From positions 1,240,001-1,304,000 of the forward strand of contig NC_015510.1 in NCBI RefSeq assembly GCF_000212735.1: DNA of 64,000 nucleotides, given 5' to 3'. Below, piece after piece: positions 1 to 7,694 of the stretch. A program made the translations under genes and the position numbers. The DNA comes from Haliscomenobacter hydrossis DSM 1100 (lineage in GTDB: Bacteria > Bacteroidota > Bacteroidia > Chitinophagales > Saprospiraceae). Within the stretch, counting starts at the first letter, position 1, and the number at the start of each line of letters is the position of its first letter. The notes beneath the pieces were generated by a model. That model did not search any database. It was not told the origin of the DNA and worked only from the letters and a program-made list of their open reading frames with translations.

Positions 1-484
1 TTGGGGGTATACACAAAATCCATCCGATCCACGTAAGCTTTGGCCTGAGCAGGTGGAAATACTTTGTAAAAATTTTCTGGCTTGTGGGTGACAAAATTAT
101 CCATCACCCAGGTTACCTTTTTAGCTTCTTGGTATTGGGTATCCATTTGAGCGGCCATGAAATTTACCCAAGTCGTGGTCGTATGATCATCCTCAATGGT
201 CATTTCCCGATGGCCAGCGAGAGGTTCGAATGCCACGAATAATTCCGCAACGCCCAAACGCACATATTCTGAATCTTGTAACCTACTTCCATCTGAGATC
301 GTAATTTGCTTGTAGTCAATTATTTGCTTTGGAGACTCATCCATGCAAACTACTGGAAAGTCAGCGTCGTATGGTCTTTCGTAAACATCCAATACCTTTT
401 CCATTTGGTACACAAAAGCAGCACTTGATTCTGCTGGTATCACGTATTGCGCTTTTTTGAAGGGCTTAAGTTCATTTTTTTTAA
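1..484 (-). CDS. IS630-type transposase, orfB (DDE catalytic half, partial)
   Basis: In the -1 frame relative to orfA, the minus strand stays open from the A8 tract to the left edge of the window. It encodes a DDE-superfamily core. The first acidic residue is in VVCMDESPKQ. The second is in WVMDNFVTHK, the D-N-x-x-x-H arrangement typical of IS630/Tc1-mariner transposases. The third (glutamate) should lie beyond position 1. No independent start codon with a good context is visible, which supports expression as an orfA-orfB fusion. The gene is truncated only by the window, so it cannot be judged active or dead from here. Confidence 0.8.
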
Positions 485-910
485 CAATTTGCTGATCGAC
501 ATTTTAGAGATCGATTCTACTATCTCTAATTCCACTAAGCAATCTGCCAACATTTGCAATTTCCACCGAGGCGCATCATTGGGTGGCGATTGACAAAGCA
601 GCGCAATGAGATGCGCTTCCGCTCGCGCATCTATCTTTTTATCACTCCGCGTTTTTCTTTCTTTGGCTTCAAACAAAGACATCCCTTCATCACAGAATGC
701 TTTTTTTACTCGCTCCACTGTTCTTGCCGTGCTCTGGTACCTGTCTGCTACGTCCGTCATTCGTGGTGGTTTTCTACCTTCACTTTCATCACTATTGAGT
801 AAAATATGGCAATATTGGATGTGTTGGGCTTTGCGCTTGCCTGTCTTTATCCAATCCAGCAGCGTTTCCCGCTCTTTTTTACTCAGGTGTATTCTGTATC
901 TTGCCTTCAT
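440..910 (-). CDS. IS630-type transposase, orfA (DNA-binding half)
   Basis: This 156-residue product has the make-up of the N-terminal half of an IS630-family transposase. It is basic and helical, with two helix-turn-helix-like stretches: TDVADRYQSTARTVERVKK near residues 51-70, and a second near residues 100-150 ending in SISKLLKKMN. The frame stops at 440, but the catalytic half continues without a break in the -1 frame from an A8 tract. The two halves are therefore best read as one transposase made by ribosomal frameshifting. The start at 910 is the first ATG after an AT-rich leader. Family call is from sequence pattern; the IS itself is cut by the window edge. Confidence 0.8.
   Translation of the reverse strand: MKARYRIHLSKKERETLLDWIKTGKRKAQHIQYCHILLNSDESEGRKPPRMTDVADRYQSTARTVERVKKAFCDEGMSLFEAKERKTRSDKKIDARAEAHLIALLCQSPPNDAPRWKLQMLADCLVELEIVESISKMSISKLLKKMNLSPSKKRNT
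475..482 (-). promoter_or_regulatory. Probable programmed -1 ribosomal slippery site (A8)
   Basis: On the minus strand the message reads TTA AAA AAA ATG in frame 0, with eight consecutive A residues. Slipping back one base on the two lysine codons moves ribosomes from the helix-turn-helix frame straight into the open DDE frame. A +1 slip would hit TGA at once, so -1 is the productive direction. Frameshifting on A-runs is well known in insertion sequences; its use here is inference. Confidence 0.65.
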
Positions 911-1020
911 TTTTTATAGCAAAAATACACAATTTCTAAAACTGCGACAACTTAGAATTTATCCACCACTAGTTGCAATTGTCTTTTTTTTCGGAAAATA
1001 TTGGAATAATACCGATTCAT

Positions 1021-1557
1021 ATGAGAAATAAAAGATTTTCCCTTCCATTATCCAATAATCTTGATTTACGATGTAGTACTCGTAAAAGGTATCCTATTGA
1101 TAAAGACGTATATGATGATCTCGATGAATTCCAACAAAATGAAAACCAAGAGCACTTCATAAATCAGTTTTTAAGTATAATTTATGGCATTTATATAATT
1201 GCCTTTTATTGTTCTCAAAAAGCTGATTCAAAGCATTTTGATTCTCAGGAAATAATTTTAAATTACTACCTGCGCAAACTTGAACGATTTGAAGAGCCTA
1301 GGCTTAAAATAGAATATGTTATTCTGGCTAAAGACATTAGGAACAAGCATTATACAACATTAAATATTAACCCTTATCTCATTACAACTATTGAGCGTGA
1401 ACACCTTATTGCTTCAATGCACTTATTAGAGAGGATTTTACTAAAAGCTCAAACCTTTTCAAGTTCCGAACGAGAGAAATCTCTGGAACAACTATGGAAA
1501 AGGAATTTAGTAGCCCCAAAGGCAAAATCTATTCTCTTGTCTCTAAAGGGGAGTTAA
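1021..1557 (+). CDS. Helical hypothetical protein upstream of an EAD-like gene
   Basis: The product is about 178 residues from the ATG at 1021. An in-frame start at 973 exists but lies in the leader region of the IS. The sequence is mostly predicted helix, with a hydrophobic stretch near residues 46-60 (FLSIIYGIYIIAFYC) and many charged residues, and shows no catalytic motif I recognise. Its last 64 bases overlap the start of the next gene, which suggests translational coupling and a joint role with that EAD-like protein. The locus is AT-rich compared with the housekeeping genes downstream, as is usual for accessory islands. Function unknown. Confidence 0.55.
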   Translation: MRNKRFSLPLSNNLDLRCSTRKRYPIDKDVYDDLDEFQQNENQEHFINQFLSIIYGIYIIAFYCSQKADSKHFDSQEIILNYYLRKLERFEEPRLKIEYVILAKDIRNKHYTTLNINPYLITTIEREHLIASMHLLERILLKAQTFSSSEREKSLEQLWKRNLVAPKAKSILLSLKGS

Positions 1558-1760
1558 ACAAGGCTTTCAAAGCCATAATTGAACTATCCTCTGAACAACA
1601 GTATGTTCAGAGGACAATCATTTTATTGTCCTCTGAATATCATAGTACGAGGAGTGACTACCTTGCAGGAATCATAACAAGGAAACAATGGCTACGAGAA
1701 CGCCAGGGAATCCTTTTGAGAATGCTTGAACTCCTTGAGGACATCGAAGCATCACCTTAA
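1494..1760 (+). CDS. Small effector-associated-domain (EAD11-like) protein
   Basis: This 88-residue protein fits the effector-associated domain 11 pattern: an N-terminal helix with a K/E-G-E-L motif (SLVSKGELNKAFKAIIEL), a central LLSSEYHSTRSDYLAG segment, then the ITRKQWLRERQ...LLRMLELLEDI helix. EADs are small helical adaptors that pair effector enzymes (trypsin, caspase, TIR) with NTPases through like-with-like contacts in bacterial conflict systems. Here the domain stands almost alone and overlaps the preceding gene by 64 bases. The same pattern recurs at the N-terminus of the membrane protein at 35280-36503. The domain call is from pattern only; no effector is fused to it. Confidence 0.6.
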   Translation: MEKEFSSPKGKIYSLVSKGELNKAFKAIIELSSEQQYVQRTIILLSSEYHSTRSDYLAGIITRKQWLRERQGILLRMLELLEDIEASP

Positions 1761-1891
1761 TCATTTTCCTGACTAAACTCATTAGAGAATATGGTGTGGC
1801 TGCCAAAAGAAAACGCCCTCTGCTGAAAATAGATCATTAGTTCTATTATGGGTCCTTTGATTAAGAAGTGATCACTGGAGATTCTATAAAC

Positions 1892-2488
1892 TTAGATATT
1901 AAACCCTGCATCATAATCCAGCCCCCCAAATCCATCCCTCGGAATCTTAACCGTATCCACGAAAGGCAAGTCCATTTTCTTGGCTACCTCGGCAAACACA
2001 TGAGTGTCACTTGTTAGAACTGCATCGAGCTTACTTTTTATAGATAAGGCCGTAGCAAGAATTTTCAAATCATCAGACACCCATTGCCTACCCCAGGACA
2101 CTCCAGATGTTGTTTTTTGCTTTATCAATTGGTTAACCTGGCCTACTGGGAGGTAATCGAGGATATGGCTATGAATCAACTCCGCTACATCGACTGTAAA
2201 CTCTTCAAAAACTACATTTGAGCCACTAAAAGTAGTGATCAAATGGTGAGCCATTTTTGATGTAAGATCACTTTTGAGTATTTCTGAAATACTGATCGTT
2301 GAGATATGTATCCGGCACTTTTCATTTTGCGCACTTAGAAATTCAATTACATTCTGGATATTTTCGATTCTCTTCTTTTCTGTTGGATTTTTTGAAAACC
2401 GACTAGGGTCTTTCCAAAAATCAATTATCACAGATGTATCCAAAAAGACAGTACGCCAGCTTTTAATAGGTTTAATCGTCGATCTCAT
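1892..2488 (-). CDS. PIN-domain nuclease (VapC-like)
   Basis: The product is 198 residues and has the acidic PIN residues in order: FLDTSVIIDFW near residue 17, SISEIL near residue 73, SDDLKILATAL near residue 138 and LTSDTHVF near residue 160. PIN proteins are Mg-dependent RNases, commonly toxins that cut tRNA or mRNA. It is longer than a typical 130-residue VapC because of inserts after the first motif (a charged PSRFSKNPTEKKR stretch) and before the third. Its start overlaps the end of the next upstream gene by 17 bases, so the two form an operon. Whether the partner is an antitoxin is inference. Confidence 0.75.
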   Translation of the reverse strand: MRSTIKPIKSWRTVFLDTSVIIDFWKDPSRFSKNPTEKKRIENIQNVIEFLSAQNEKCRIHISTISISEILKSDLTSKMAHHLITTFSGSNVVFEEFTVDVAELIHSHILDYLPVGQVNQLIKQKTTSGVSWGRQWVSDDLKILATALSIKSKLDAVLTSDTHVFAEVAKKMDLPFVDTVKIPRDGFGGLDYDAGFNI

Positions 2489-3269
2489 CTTCTATGCTTC
2501 TCAATTTTCTCATAAAATCGGGGGTGCTCTCAATATCATTGAAAAATCCTTCAGGGTTTGAAGCCTTAATTTCGGCGGCAAGTTCCGCAAAGGTTTTATC
2601 GGACAGTGGAGTAAAAGATTCTAGCTCAGCCTCTTTTACTTCATTGGTAAGGAAATCAATTTTTTTAGTGATTTTGAACCGAAGGCTTTGTTTCTTGAAG
2701 TATTGAATCAAAGCTTTCTCCTGGGCTTGAGTGACTTTAATCGAGTGATTAAATCCAGATACATGAATGCTCAAAACTGCTCTTTCAGCTAGGCTCCTGC
2801 TTCCAATGCTGGTAAGCACACCTACAATGCTTGTGCTGACGTAATAAAAGTCAGGCAGTTTGGGCATTTCAAAATCTGAGATGTAATCAACCTCCTCGTC
2901 GCTATCTGGGTTAAACGCCCACAATACAATCTTCCCCCCCTTCAAAACAACCTTCAATTTTGAAGCATAACTCAATTCACTTGCATTGAAATTGGAAAGA
3001 TTGCCATTCTGAAGCTGGCGGTGAATTACTTGTAAGTGGCCGACTGTTTTTAAATCCTTGATTGACAGCACAGGGCCATATGATTCATGCCGAATATCTT
3101 TGATAATGATGTCTTCAGGATTGTCTACAGGCGTGGCTTTTAATAAGGCGTTCAGCAAATCCAATAACTCGCTCATTGGAATGCCACTTCCTTCATCGAA
3201 CGGTTGCTCTCGGTTTTCAAACTTAAGGACATACCTGTTTTTGAGCATAACTTTTTGTTTCGATGACAC
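2472..3269 (-). CDS. Uncharacterised partner of the PIN protein
   Basis: This 265-residue cytoplasmic protein has no signal peptide and no membrane segment strong enough to call. It overlaps the PIN gene by 17 bases, so the pair is co-translated. An alternative start, MLKNRYVLKF, lies seven codons inside. The C-terminal 60 residues are acidic and charged (SIEDEIDD end), as in proteins that wrap a nuclease. It is much larger than normal VapB-type antitoxins and shows no ribbon-helix-helix, AbrB or Phd motif. I do not recognise the fold. If the pair is a toxin-antitoxin system, this would be an unusual antitoxin or a regulatory subunit. Confidence 0.6.
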   Translation of the reverse strand: MSSKQKVMLKNRYVLKFENREQPFDEGSGIPMSELLDLLNALLKATPVDNPEDIIIKDIRHESYGPVLSIKDLKTVGHLQVIHRQLQNGNLSNFNASELSYASKLKVVLKGGKIVLWAFNPDSDEEVDYISDFEMPKLPDFYYVSTSIVGVLTSIGSRSLAERAVLSIHVSGFNHSIKVTQAQEKALIQYFKKQSLRFKITKKIDFLTNEVKEAELESFTPLSDKTFAELAAEIKASNPEGFFNDIESTPDFMRKLRSIEDEIDD

Positions 3270-3486
3270 AAAGATGACAAAAAAAATAATGCGCCGCTGT
3301 AATTTAACAATTCAATTCAGAAATTTGGTCGAAAAAGTTGTAAAATTTTACTTTCCAATTTCCCTTTCTTTTCAATTTCTTCCTTTGCCTTTCCTTCTTC
3401 CTTTTGAATAACCTCTTCAAATTCACCCATTCTTGCACTCCAAATCTAACATTATACATCTCAACAAATTTAATAGGTGTCAGTGG

Positions 3487-3517
3487 TTGTTATTGTTACG
3501 TTTAAAGTTTAGCTTTG
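3487..3517 (+). promoter_or_regulatory. Bacteroidota-type promoter for the NACHT gene
   Basis: A -33 TTG at 3487 and a -7 TAGCTTTG at 3510-3517 are separated by 20 bases. This matches the Bacteroidota sigma consensus (TTTG-N19/20-TAnnTTTG). It lies 38 bases before the ATG of the NACHT gene in an AT-rich gap that holds no other gene. Confidence 0.5.
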
Positions 3518-3554
3518 TTATTAAAGCTGTTAATAATCAATCAACAATCAAGCC

Positions 3555-5333
3555 ATGGACCTTAAGACAATAGAAAAATACCTTAAATCCCCACTTGACA
3601 CCATAATTGGAGGTTTCACTTCTGAAATAAAACAGGTAGTATCAAACCGGATATTAGAGTATCAATTTGAGGAATATAACAGAAACTTATATTCAAAAAC
3701 AATACTTCATAGAGCAAACCCTAAAAAATTAAATGACTTTTATCAGCCATTGTTTCTAAAAAAATATCAGGAAAAGGTTGATAATCGAATCCCCACCGAT
3801 TCTGTCGAGAAGTTATTCAAAGAGAATCAGTATTTGACTATTATTGGTAATGCGGGAAGTGGAAAAAGCACTTTAATTAAATTTCTTTTTATTAACTGTA
3901 TTGATGAACAATATAAAATACCTATAAAAATTGAGCTGAGGTATTTAAATGACTTTAAAGGAGATTTAATTAACTACATTAGAGAGAATATTTTTAAGTT
4001 TCAAGGCCTAGCCACTGACATAAATATTATTGATAGGCTACTGGAATCCGGGAAATTTCTATTTTTCTTAGATGGATATGACGAGCTAAACATTTCCATC
4101 AAAGAAGAAACTACAAAAAGAATTGACGATTTAGTAAGCAGATTTAATAAAAATAATTACATCATAACTTCCAGGCCTCATACAGGAATAGAGCTCCTGC
4201 CTTCATTCCACAATTATATTGTATCTGATTTAAGAGATTACGAGATTGAATCATTTGTGACAAAACAAATACCTGGCACAGAGATAGAATTAAAGAATAA
4301 AATAATTGAGGCAATTAAAAAACCTGAAAACTCACAATATGATACCTATTTACGAAACCCTCTTTTACTCTCAATGTTCATTTTAACTTTCCAATCATAT
4401 GCCAATATTCCTCAAAAGAAGACTGTTTTTTATCGCCAAGTCTTTGATACTTTATTCTACTTACACGATAGTATATCAAAGTTAGCGTATGTTCGAGAAA
4501 AAGAAAGTGGTCTCTCTAAAGAAGAGTTCGAAGAAATATTAAAAATATTCTCGTTTATTTCGTTTTTTGAAGAAAAATTCATTTTTGACATAGAATATTT
4601 AGATAAAACCTTCAACAAGATAAAATCTAAAAAGTTAACCGTAGCATTTGATAATCAAAAATTAATAAATGACTTGAACATAGCTATTGGGATATTGAAT
4701 AAAGAGGGGTTAGATTATGTTTTTCCACATCGGTCATTACAAGAATATTTCGCTGCTTTGTATGTATCAACACTAAATACTAAAAACAGAGAAATGGTGT
4801 ATGATAAATTTTTAGACACGCTGAAGGCTGTGAGCTCCGGAATCTTTTTTAATAGAGCAAATTTTTATTCCTTATTAAATGAATTAGACAATATCGGCGT
4901 TTTGGCTAAATTAATAATACCATTCTACAAAGATATTTTAACAAGAATAGATAATTCTATGGATTCTAACGATATTGGATTTGTCCAAGTCGCTTCGGTT
5001 TTTTATAATGTTGTAACTTTATTTATGGATATTGAAACTGAATTTGTAGATTTCCACAAAACATGGAGAAGAGTTCTTGAAGAGGTAGAAAAGAAACAGC
5101 CAAAGGACATTCAAATACTAACTAATCAGGAAAATCTTAAAAAGTTTCATGACGAGGTCGTTGTAAAAATAGGGATTGAATACATGAAGCCATGCCTCCT
5201 TAAATTGAAGCCTCTTTTGTCCCAAAAGATTAACGACCTAGAGCAATTGTTAGTTTCTATTGACAAGAGTGATGAAGATATAATTGGTCTAATTCGATTT
5301 GATGAACTACCTCCATTTATCCTTCCCGAGTAG
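3555..5333 (+). CDS. NACHT-family NTPase (bacterial NLR-like defence protein)
   Basis: This 592-residue protein carries a NACHT STAND NTPase core: Walker A GNAGSGKST at residues 98-106, Walker B FLFFLDGYDEL near 168-178, the sensor-type ITSRP near 204-208, and the HRSLQEYFAALY winged-helix motif typical of NACHT near 391-402. About 95 residues precede the NTPase and about 190 follow it. Neither flank matches an effector or repeat sensor I recognise, so this is a compact NACHT without LRR or TPR repeats. Bacterial NACHT proteins of this size are known to give phage resistance. It has its own promoter and is monocistronic. A NACHT NTPase is clear; the antiphage role is inference from family and location. 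Confidence 0.85.
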   Translation: MDLKTIEKYLKSPLDTIIGGFTSEIKQVVSNRILEYQFEEYNRNLYSKTILHRANPKKLNDFYQPLFLKKYQEKVDNRIPTDSVEKLFKENQYLTIIGNAGSGKSTLIKFLFINCIDEQYKIPIKIELRYLNDFKGDLINYIRENIFKFQGLATDINIIDRLLESGKFLFFLDGYDELNISIKEETTKRIDDLVSRFNKNNYIITSRPHTGIELLPSFHNYIVSDLRDYEIESFVTKQIPGTEIELKNKIIEAIKKPENSQYDTYLRNPLLLSMFILTFQSYANIPQKKTVFYRQVFDTLFYLHDSISKLAYVREKESGLSKEEFEEILKIFSFISFFEEKFIFDIEYLDKTFNKIKSKKLTVAFDNQKLINDLNIAIGILNKEGLDYVFPHRSLQEYFAALYVSTLNTKNREMVYDKFLDTLKAVSSGIFFNRANFYSLLNELDNIGVLAKLIIPFYKDILTRIDNSMDSNDIGFVQVASVFYNVVTLFMDIETEFVDFHKTWRRVLEEVEKKQPKDIQILTNQENLKKFHDEVVVKIGIEYMKPCLLKLKPLLSQKINDLEQLLVSIDKSDEDIIGLIRFDELPPFILPE

Positions 5334-5372
5334 AAAAAATAATCACCTCCCTTTTGTCCTCTCTAGCCTTGT

Positions 5373-6179
5373 TCATTTTTTTAAAAGTAGATATACATGA
5401 TCGTCATGAATTACCATTTCTATTGATTCCCCTTGATCTTTATCAAACCATTTATCATCTTCTTGTCGAATCATTTCTTTATCAAATTTTTTTCTAATTT
5501 TTAAATCAGTCCCTCCACCCACGTACAAGGCTCGACACAAGAGGCGATTTTTATATCCAATTTTATATTGGGGGTGCGCCTCTACTAAATCTACATAATC
5601 CGTATATTCACTTATTAAATTAGTCGTACGAGTGAGTAATTTATCAACCTCTGTAAATAATTTCTCTAATTCATAGAAATCAATTTTTTTTTCAAACTCA
5701 AGACTTTTTTCAACAAATTCACTTTTATTATCCAATTTATTTGCATACCTATATGTTTCAGTTCCTTTTTCCAATACAACAATTATTTTTTCCAATTCTC
5801 CATATAATTTGTTGAATCCTGCCTTTATATCATTCTCTACTCCTAATTTTTTGCATGTTTTGTTAAATTGTGAATTAAACTCTTTTGATAAACCTTTTAA
5901 ATTATGAGATTTAACTAAAATCATCCAATCATTAAAAGCTGTTAGCAACTTTGATTGACTGTATTTTTTTAGGTGCATTATATTCTCTTTCAATCCTAAC
6001 TCTATTGCATGAGACATGGTAAATAATAAAGGAATTGCAATTACTTCGAATTTCTGCTTCGTTTTTGGGTACTCCTTATAAACGAAATCAACCATATCCG
6101 TGTATTGCCCCCAAATTCTTGAGTCTGAATTTATATATCCAATCCATGCCTTATAATTTTCCCTTTGTCTTTTGTCCAT
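5373..6179 (-). CDS. HEPN-like hypothetical protein, convergent with the NACHT gene
   Basis: The 268-residue protein is nearly all helical and lysine-rich. Three spaced features resemble HEPN-type nucleases or binding proteins: MSHAIELGLKENIMHL near residues 55-70, SHNLKGLSKEF near 90-100, and ETYRYANKL near 140-150. These recall the H-A-x-E-L-x-L-K, G-H-D/N-L and Y-R-Y-P pattern of that superfamily. The C-terminal 60 residues are charged and look separate. It converges on the NACHT gene with only 39 bases between stops. The HEPN link is tentative; no R-x4-6-H active site is evident. Confidence 0.5.
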   Translation of the reverse strand: MDKRQRENYKAWIGYINSDSRIWGQYTDMVDFVYKEYPKTKQKFEVIAIPLLFTMSHAIELGLKENIMHLKKYSQSKLLTAFNDWMILVKSHNLKGLSKEFNSQFNKTCKKLGVENDIKAGFNKLYGELEKIIVVLEKGTETYRYANKLDNKSEFVEKSLEFEKKIDFYELEKLFTEVDKLLTRTTNLISEYTDYVDLVEAHPQYKIGYKNRLLCRALYVGGGTDLKIRKKFDKEMIRQEDDKWFDKDQGESIEMVIHDDHVYLLLKK

Positions 6180-6192
6180 GATAGTTTTGATT

Positions 6193-6318
6193 TTATTCTG
6201 TTGTTATAGGAGGTGGAGAGGGTACTTTTGGTTCTGTTAGCCTTAAATTAATTTGCGAAATTATTTTTTGGGCAGCAGCCCCCGCTAGTCCAAGTCTTCC
6301 CCATTCACTGCTCATCAT
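6193..6318 (-). CDS. Short ORF (41 aa) upstream of the HEPN-like gene
   Basis: A 41-codon frame begins with two consecutive ATGs (MMSSEWGRLGLAGAAAQ), has an alanine-rich helix and ends in a proline-rich tail (PSPPPITTE). It stops 13 bases before the HEPN-like start, so it could be a leader or small partner. About 25 bases of its 5' end match the dispersed palindromic repeat seen at 9960-9992 and 12900-12930. Part of it may therefore be repeat-derived and not a real protein. Confidence 0.3.
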   Translation of the reverse strand: MMSSEWGRLGLAGAAAQKIISQINLRLTEPKVPSPPPITTE

Positions 6319-6337
6319 CTTGAAATTTGCGAATCAA

Positions 6338-6757
6338 CTATTTAAAACTCCCAATAAATCCTCCTTCCATCAAAAGCTTACGTTCCAAAATTCGCTCCAC
6401 TTCATTGAACTTGAAAATTTTGATGGTTGCCTCCCCAATGATTGTATGGTGATGAATCATGCCTTCTATCAACTCAAAATGGTCAAGCCACTGGTCAGTA
6501 CGAGGGTTGAAAAAGCGGATGATGGTTTCGGGGTTGTTCAAAAAAGTACCCAAGTCGGTTCCTTTATTTGAATTGCAAATGCCGCAGCAGTAAGCCAGAT
6601 TATCAAGGTGAGTAATCCCTCCGTGCTTAAGACTGATCACATGGTCAATATGGAAAGTGAATAAGGAAAAGCGTTCCGGCATTAAGCAGTATTCACAACA
6701 ACCATTAGCTCTTTGAGCGATAGCCTCACGTTGCCACTTAGAAATGTACTCACTCAT
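6338..6757 (-). CDS. HNH endonuclease
   Basis: The 139-residue product has a compact zinc-binding HNH nuclease motif: CEYC near residues 21-24, HIDHVISLKHGG near 36-47 (catalytic His-Asp-His region), then CCGICNSNKG near 58-67, where the second Cys pair and the final Asn/Lys complete the site. The C-terminal half carries histidine-rich helices (GMIHHHTIIGEA) and is less conserved. It overlaps the next upstream gene by four bases (ATGA-type), so the two are co-translated. Similar stand-alone HNH proteins are common in Bacteroidota and cyanobacteria with small helical partners. The target is unknown; it could be a defence nuclease or a mobile remnant. Confidence 0.85.
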   Translation of the reverse strand: MSEYISKWQREAIAQRANGCCEYCLMPERFSLFTFHIDHVISLKHGGITHLDNLAYCCGICNSNKGTDLGTFLNNPETIIRFFNPRTDQWLDHFELIEGMIHHHTIIGEATIKIFKFNEVERILERKLLMEGGFIGSFK

Positions 6758-6990
6758 TGCGCCATCTGAATCGCAGCGCGTATTTTAACCAAGCGGAAAA
6801 TATGCTCCAACATAAAATAATGTTCCAGCTCCGATGCCTCTTCGGCACTGAGCGTTTGCTCCTTTTTTTTCCATACCAGGTCATCAAAACGATGTTGGGT
6901 CGCTTCGGAAGGCCGATAGGCCAATATTTGCACAGGAGCAGATTGTGCTAAAAAAGTGGCCACCTCATCGTATATCTTGATGTTCTCCAT
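6754..6990 (-). CDS. Small helical partner of the HNH nuclease
   Basis: This 78-residue acidic, helical protein has the central motif AYRPSEATQHRFDDLVWKKKEQTLSAEEASELEHY. Short relatives of this type precede HNH or PIN genes in cyanobacteria and Saprospiria. It is read first and shares four bases with the HNH gene. An antitoxin or immunity role fits the size and order but is not shown by any known motif. Confidence 0.6.
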   Translation of the reverse strand: MENIKIYDEVATFLAQSAPVQILAYRPSEATQHRFDDLVWKKKEQTLSAEEASELEHYFMLEHIFRLVKIRAAIQMAQ

Positions 6991-7117
6991 GTTTGCGCAT
7001 GCATTTTTAGGTTCAACTTTTCAAAGTTAGGCCAATTTTTTGATTTATTCAATGTCTTTAAAGGAATTATTGAAGAAGAGATTTTGGTGAAACAAATCTA
7101 TTGATTCGGTTGGCCAC

Positions 7118-7405
7118 TTAGTTGATTGGGTACCGTTCTATTGCCACCGGGCGAATGCCCAATTCATCCATCAATGCCTCTAAAGGTTTGTTTTGCAGCA
7201 CGGCCAGCTCAACCAAGGCCTCCATCCGCTGGGCATGGGCAAGATCAATCGAATCGGTCAACTCAATCAATTCAGCCAATTCAGTATCAGTGATGGTATG
7301 ATCATCTCTCATTTGTACCAAACTATGAAAACGACTCCAGACTTCGGGTGGCAAACCACGATTGATCAGTTGCAACAAAGCGATGGTTTTGGATTTTTTC
7401 TTCAT
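7118..7405 (-). CDS. Small helical protein, antitoxin-like family
   Basis: From the ATG at 7405 (MKKKSKTIALL) the product is about 95 residues. A start at 7435 would add ten Asn/Cys-rich residues that look like untranslated leader. It carries the pattern LPPEVWSRFHSLVQMRDDHTITDTELAELIELTDS followed by AQRMEALVELAVLQNKPLEALMDELGI. This resembles the protein at 6754-6990 but with a second helical half. Such proteins are usually paired with nuclease-like genes. It follows the 75-residue gene at 7451-7678 with a short gap and probably shares its transcript. Confidence 0.6.
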   Translation of the reverse strand: MKKKSKTIALLQLINRGLPPEVWSRFHSLVQMRDDHTITDTELAELIELTDSIDLAHAQRMEALVELAVLQNKPLEALMDELGIRPVAIERYPIN

Positions 7406-7450
7406 TGTGTTGTTGTTCCTGCACATTTTTTCCAAACAATAAACCCATGC

Positions 7451-7678
7451 TCAACCCACACCAAAAGCCCCAATAAAACCCAACTTTTCGTCCTTCAGCA
7501 CAAAAACCTTAGTTCCCGCTGAAAACTCCGCCTCAGACTCCTCATCCGGTTCCTCTACAATGGTACAAATCAGCGGTTGCAGATTATCAACCCTGGCTTG
7601 CGCCGGTTCAAATTCAAAAAGCCATTCGCCGCCGGGAAAGGTTCTCACATAGACTTGTATTTGCTCTCCTACTTTCAT
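7451..7678 (-). CDS. Small acidic hypothetical protein
   Basis: The 75-residue product looks beta-rich: a basic-aromatic first half (IQVYVRTFPGGEWLFEFEP) and a very acidic middle (EEPDEESEAEF) before a hydrophobic end. It sits between the E5-like gene upstream (16-base gap) and the helical antitoxin-like gene downstream, in a run of minus-strand small genes. Its function is not recognised. An SH3-like or immunity-protein fold is a guess only. Confidence 0.55.
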   Translation of the reverse strand: MKVGEQIQVYVRTFPGGEWLFEFEPAQARVDNLQPLICTIVEEPDEESEAEFSAGTKVFVLKDEKLGFIGAFGVG

Positions 7679-7694
7679 GGTTTAACTTTAATGC

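Noticed and set aside
606-1031. Plus-strand frame across the IS630 element
   Set aside because: It is antisense to the transposase orfA and its leader; no protein-like features.
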